DNA from: Syngnathus acus
Lineage: Eukaryota; Chordata; Actinopteri; Syngnathiformes; Syngnathidae
Assembly (NCBI RefSeq): GCF_901709675.1
Contig: NC_051108.1
Location: 6,866,631 to 6,930,630 of the forward strand
DNA: 64,000 nucleotides
Direction: 5' to 3'
Below the pieces are notes generated by a model, which saw only the letters and a list, made by a program, of their open reading frames with translations, had not been told where the DNA came from and did no database searches. Both the position numbers and the translations under genes were made by a program. Below, one piece after another: positions 60,991-64,000 of the stretch. Position 1 is the stretch's first letter. Every line of letters begins with the position of its first letter.

Positions 60991-63900
60991 TTATTTACAT
61001 TTCATTGACCAGGTATGATAGAGTTTTTGGCCAACGGGTCTGAACTCCAATTCCCACAATGCCCTGTGGTAGTCCTCATCTTCTGTCCACTTGAAGATCT
61101 CGTTTTCATCTGAGTGGAGGGGGAGACGAAAAAAAGAGTGAGGTTGTACGATAAAATAGTGGCAAGATGCAGCTGCAGTGCATTATGGGAGTCAAAGAAA
61201 CATTTTCCCATCTTTCCAAGATACATTGCAACCCCCAACCGACCCAAATAGGACGTGAGGATTTCCAGCAGCGACTCGCTGTCTTGCGCCTCCAGCAGCT
61301 TCTCAGGTCCGCCTCCTCCGCTCATGTTCCACAAGGCCTGACACAGCTGAGCCGACAGCTGCCAGTCACCTGCTCCCAGGTCTCTCAAGCAGTCCGTCAG
61401 TCTGGTACAAAAACACAGATTGTCAGATTTATTGCTTTAAAAAAACGGGGAAAAAAACGAACGTTGCATATATTTTAAGATGAAGAATTTGACAAATTTA
61501 CACGTGCATAATGAAAATAAATGAGTTGAAGTTAAATGTATTATCTGTATTATATTGAGTGACATCTAGTGGTAAACTAATAAAGTGCAATGACCGATAT
61601 TCAAATCCCGTGCTTTTTAAAACACGCGCACTCCAGTGCCACACAGAACAGACCACCACAATATAATGAAATGTAATCACCAACTATTTCTAAAATTACT
61701 ATAAACGACAGAGTGCATTAAATTTTTTGACACATGCTGTAGTATTATCCAGCAAATCTGCGATTTCCTGTGTTTGTTCCCTTCGGAGATCCGTAGTAGA
61801 CCAATGGCGGCGAAACATGTTAGCATCCGTACGCGACCCAAGTAATTAAATATTTATATAGCACATAGGATTATATATAACATGTACGTTGACGTGATAT
61901 AACGTTTTTGCATACTATTGAAATTGATAGTGCTTTTTTAAAAGCAATAATCATTGAAAATGTAAAACTTTGGGCACAAACGTTGGCTCCGATTGGACCA
62001 CACAAAATGGCGGTCTACTTAAATGCTAACTTGATTGCGATTCCCTCGAGGGAGAGACTGGTTCTGTTGGGAGGGTCAAGCGCCAGATTGGTGAGGACCC
62101 CGCAAGCCGAGAAGCACACGTCCGGGTTCTTGGAGTCCAGCAGCGTGACCATAAACCTGTGGACTGAGAAGGTGAGGTCAGCAGCCATGTTTACAGCGCA
62201 AATAAGACCAAATTGTGTTTGGAGCACTTTTTTTGTGTTACAGTGGTACTTTGACGTGGCCATCTTGGACTAGAGTGCTGTCCGAGTGACTGGCCTTCTT
62301 GTAAGTCAAGGTACCACTGTATTGATTAGTGTGTGGATCATGAACCTTTGTTCTGCATGATAAAGTCCCGCACATCTTTGGACTGGGACACGTTCCCGTA
62401 GACGCGCGTGGCCTCGAGCACGGCGGTCATGTTGGAGCTGAGCACCAACTTGAGCATCACTTGAATTACGACAAGGTGGCAAAGAATGATTATTTTTGCA
62501 CTTGTCTTCATTCTTTTGAGCTGTTCTTCTTACGCTGGGCGATGGCCAGCTGGCTGCGTCTGAGCACAGCGCTTTCTTTGCGGTAGAATGTCAAATTGTT
62601 GATGGCGGCTGCCACGTTCACCGTCAGCTCCTCGCTCTCTGCCACCGACCTCAGCTCTGCGACACACACAATAACAGTTTGAGGTGCCAAAGAACATCCT
62701 AATTTTAAATTTTAGCTCTTGACACTACCTCTGTTTTCTCACCCAGTGTCTCCATCAGCAGCTGGACGCAGGTGGTGCTGCTGGCCAGCGCGGCGCCCAC
62801 GTCCTCATGGATGCACATGTTGGCCAGCACCCGGACCAGCTTCACCAGCACGTCCTCGGCCTCCCGCCGGCTGGCCGGAGGCGGCGGCGACTCCTCCTCC
62901 CTCAGCTGGTAGTCATCGTACAGCCGCAGGAGGGTGTCCAGCGACGCCTCGCAGCGGAAGAGCCGCTGGCGTGCCTCGTCACTCTTGGCCGTCAGATTGC
63001 CCAGCGTGAAGAGCAGACGCACGACCAGATCCTGTGGGAGCGAGGTAATGGAGTGTGATGTTTTGGAACGTTCTTCTTAAAAACTCAAGTCGTACTTTCA
63101 GTTAGCTTTTTTTTTTTTCCTGTGACCCTTATGAGGACAAGTGAAAATAGAAATAGACAATAGTGAGGAAGTGAGTCAAGAAGCACTTTTGTCGCCCTCC
63201 TTTCTCGCGCTCAGGTGTCAGCAGGGGTCAAGAGTTTTCTCACACCTCTCGAGAGGAGGTGGCCGATAACGGCCCGCAGCTCCCGCTAGTGCCTCGGCGC
63301 CGCTTGGTCGGTTACATCACGAGCAGGTGCACTTGAACGCCGTCTAATGCTGTCGTGCAGCGACACAGGTATGAGGACAGGACGGACTGTCCTTTCAGGA
63401 GGGTGTGTGTGTGTGGGGGTGCGTGTGTGTGTGTGTAAACGTTAACACCCCATCAGTCATGTCTGAGTGCTTACACAAAAGCGGCGCTCATTTGTTCTAT
63501 TCTTATTCCTACTCCCTTCTGGATCATGTCTCGACTGGTCTCAACTGTAGCTCACCTTTGTCTGGTTCGGTTTTCCACTCAGTGTCATCATATCTGATCT
63601 GGGAATTATTACATGTCGACACACACATTACAAAGCGGAAAAAGGGCACAACACACAGACGTAACGGCCTGCAAATGCGCTTAATTGGGACTCGCGTGTA
63701 AACAAGCTGATGTGAAAGTAAACAGGAACCTAATCTGTTGACGCTAAACCTACCCAGGACACCCACTGACTCACCTGTTTTTGGTGGTGTTTGCTCAGGA
63801 GTTCTAAAAATAGTTGGTAGCAGTCGGGGGTCTGCTCCAGAGCGAGGCGGCACTCGGCATACGAGGAGAGTTTACTAAGGGGGCGGAGACTCAAACTTAG

Positions 63901-64000
63901 GCCCGATTCATGGACGAGCGTCTTTTTTTTAAGCAGCTTACCTATAGATTCGAGAAACGTTGGTGCACACGTCTTGGTCCTGACGATAGCGCTGCAGAAC
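60991..64000 (-). CDS. armc2: Armadillo repeat-containing protein 2, C-terminal part (runs off window)
   Basis: Eight exons seen: 64000-63942 (partial), 63874-63775, 63031-62743, 62656-62534, 62459-62346, 62163-62031, 61401-61244, 61109-60991; 364 residues in one frame. Armadillo-type helical repeats are evident: DLVVRLLFTLGNLTAKSDE, LVRVLANMCIHEDVG, VNVAAAINNLTFYR, VCFSACGVLTNLALD and LCQALWNMSG. ARMC2 is needed for assembly of motile cilia and the sperm-flagellum axoneme in mammals. Identification rests on these repeats plus the position next to sesn1, as at human 6q21. The final exon (ENEIFKWTEDEDYH...) has its frame fixed by splice phase. The N-terminal part lies to the right of the window. 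Confidence 0.9.
62241..62319. mobile_element. Short TA-flanked MITE in an armc2 intron
   Basis: Inverted repeats CAGTGGTACTTTGAC and GTCAAGGTACCACTG (one mismatch) bound 79 bp, with TA on both sides. The element is a near-perfect hairpin at its ends and has no coding capacity; typical of a Tc1/mariner-type nonautonomous element. It lies in the 182 bp intron between armc2 exons 62163-62031 and 62459-62346. Confidence 0.8.
63032..63774 (-). other. armc2: armc2 intron
   Basis: 743 bp intron with (TG)n at about 63403-63438. No coding segment or transposon recognised. Confidence 0.75.

Noticed and set aside
61035-61062. ZNF143-like ACTCCAATTCCCACAATGC in the last armc2 exon
   Set aside because: It lies within coding sequence at the 3' end of the gene and mismatches the element at several positions.

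Overview
This 64 kb window is vertebrate nuclear DNA, most likely from a teleost fish. The genes are split into many short exons with GT-AG (occasionally GC-AG) introns, most introns are short, and the spacers hold microsatellites, poly-A/T/C tracts and remnants of fish-type SINE and TA-flanked MITE elements. The species cannot be fixed from sequence alone; a percomorph is plausible.

Nine genes are identified by translating exons and joining them in phase. Left to right: tulp4 (minus, complete CDS, 13 coding exons), mrps10 (plus, 7 exons), msgn1 (minus, one exon), gen1 (minus, 13 exons), ppil6 (plus, 9 exons), cd164 (plus, 6 exons), cep57l1 (minus, 11 exons), sesn1 (plus, 9 coding exons plus an alternative first exon; its first intron of about 21.5 kb fills a third of the window) and the 3' part of armc2 (minus, 8 exons, running off the right edge). 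All joined reading frames close exactly: 1702, 204, 144, 726, 305, 208, 468, 544 (or 486) and at least 364 residues.

Two groups match gene neighbourhoods known in other vertebrates: msgn1-gen1 (human 2p24) and ppil6-cd164-cep57l1-sesn1-armc2 (human 6q21). tulp4 and mrps10 belong to other arms of human chromosome 6, so the window joins blocks that are separate in mammals. tulp4/mrps10 and gen1/ppil6 are head-to-head pairs that probably share promoters; sesn1 and armc2 converge tail-to-tail with poly(A) signals only about 40 bp apart.

The products are ordinary cellular proteins: a Tubby/SOCS-box adaptor, a mitoribosome subunit, a mesoderm bHLH factor, a Holliday-junction resolvase, a divergent cyclophilin, a lysosomal sialomucin, a centrosomal coiled-coil protein, a stress/leucine sensor and an armadillo protein of motile cilia. 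I found no viral, prokaryotic, CRISPR-like or new enzymatic system. The observations most worth checking are promoter motifs (RFX X-box at ppil6, CLEAR-like E-boxes at cd164 and tulp4/mrps10, ZNF143 and FOXO sites at sesn1), two GC-AG introns, and the glutamine-rich insert that lies inside the split Tubby domain of tulp4.
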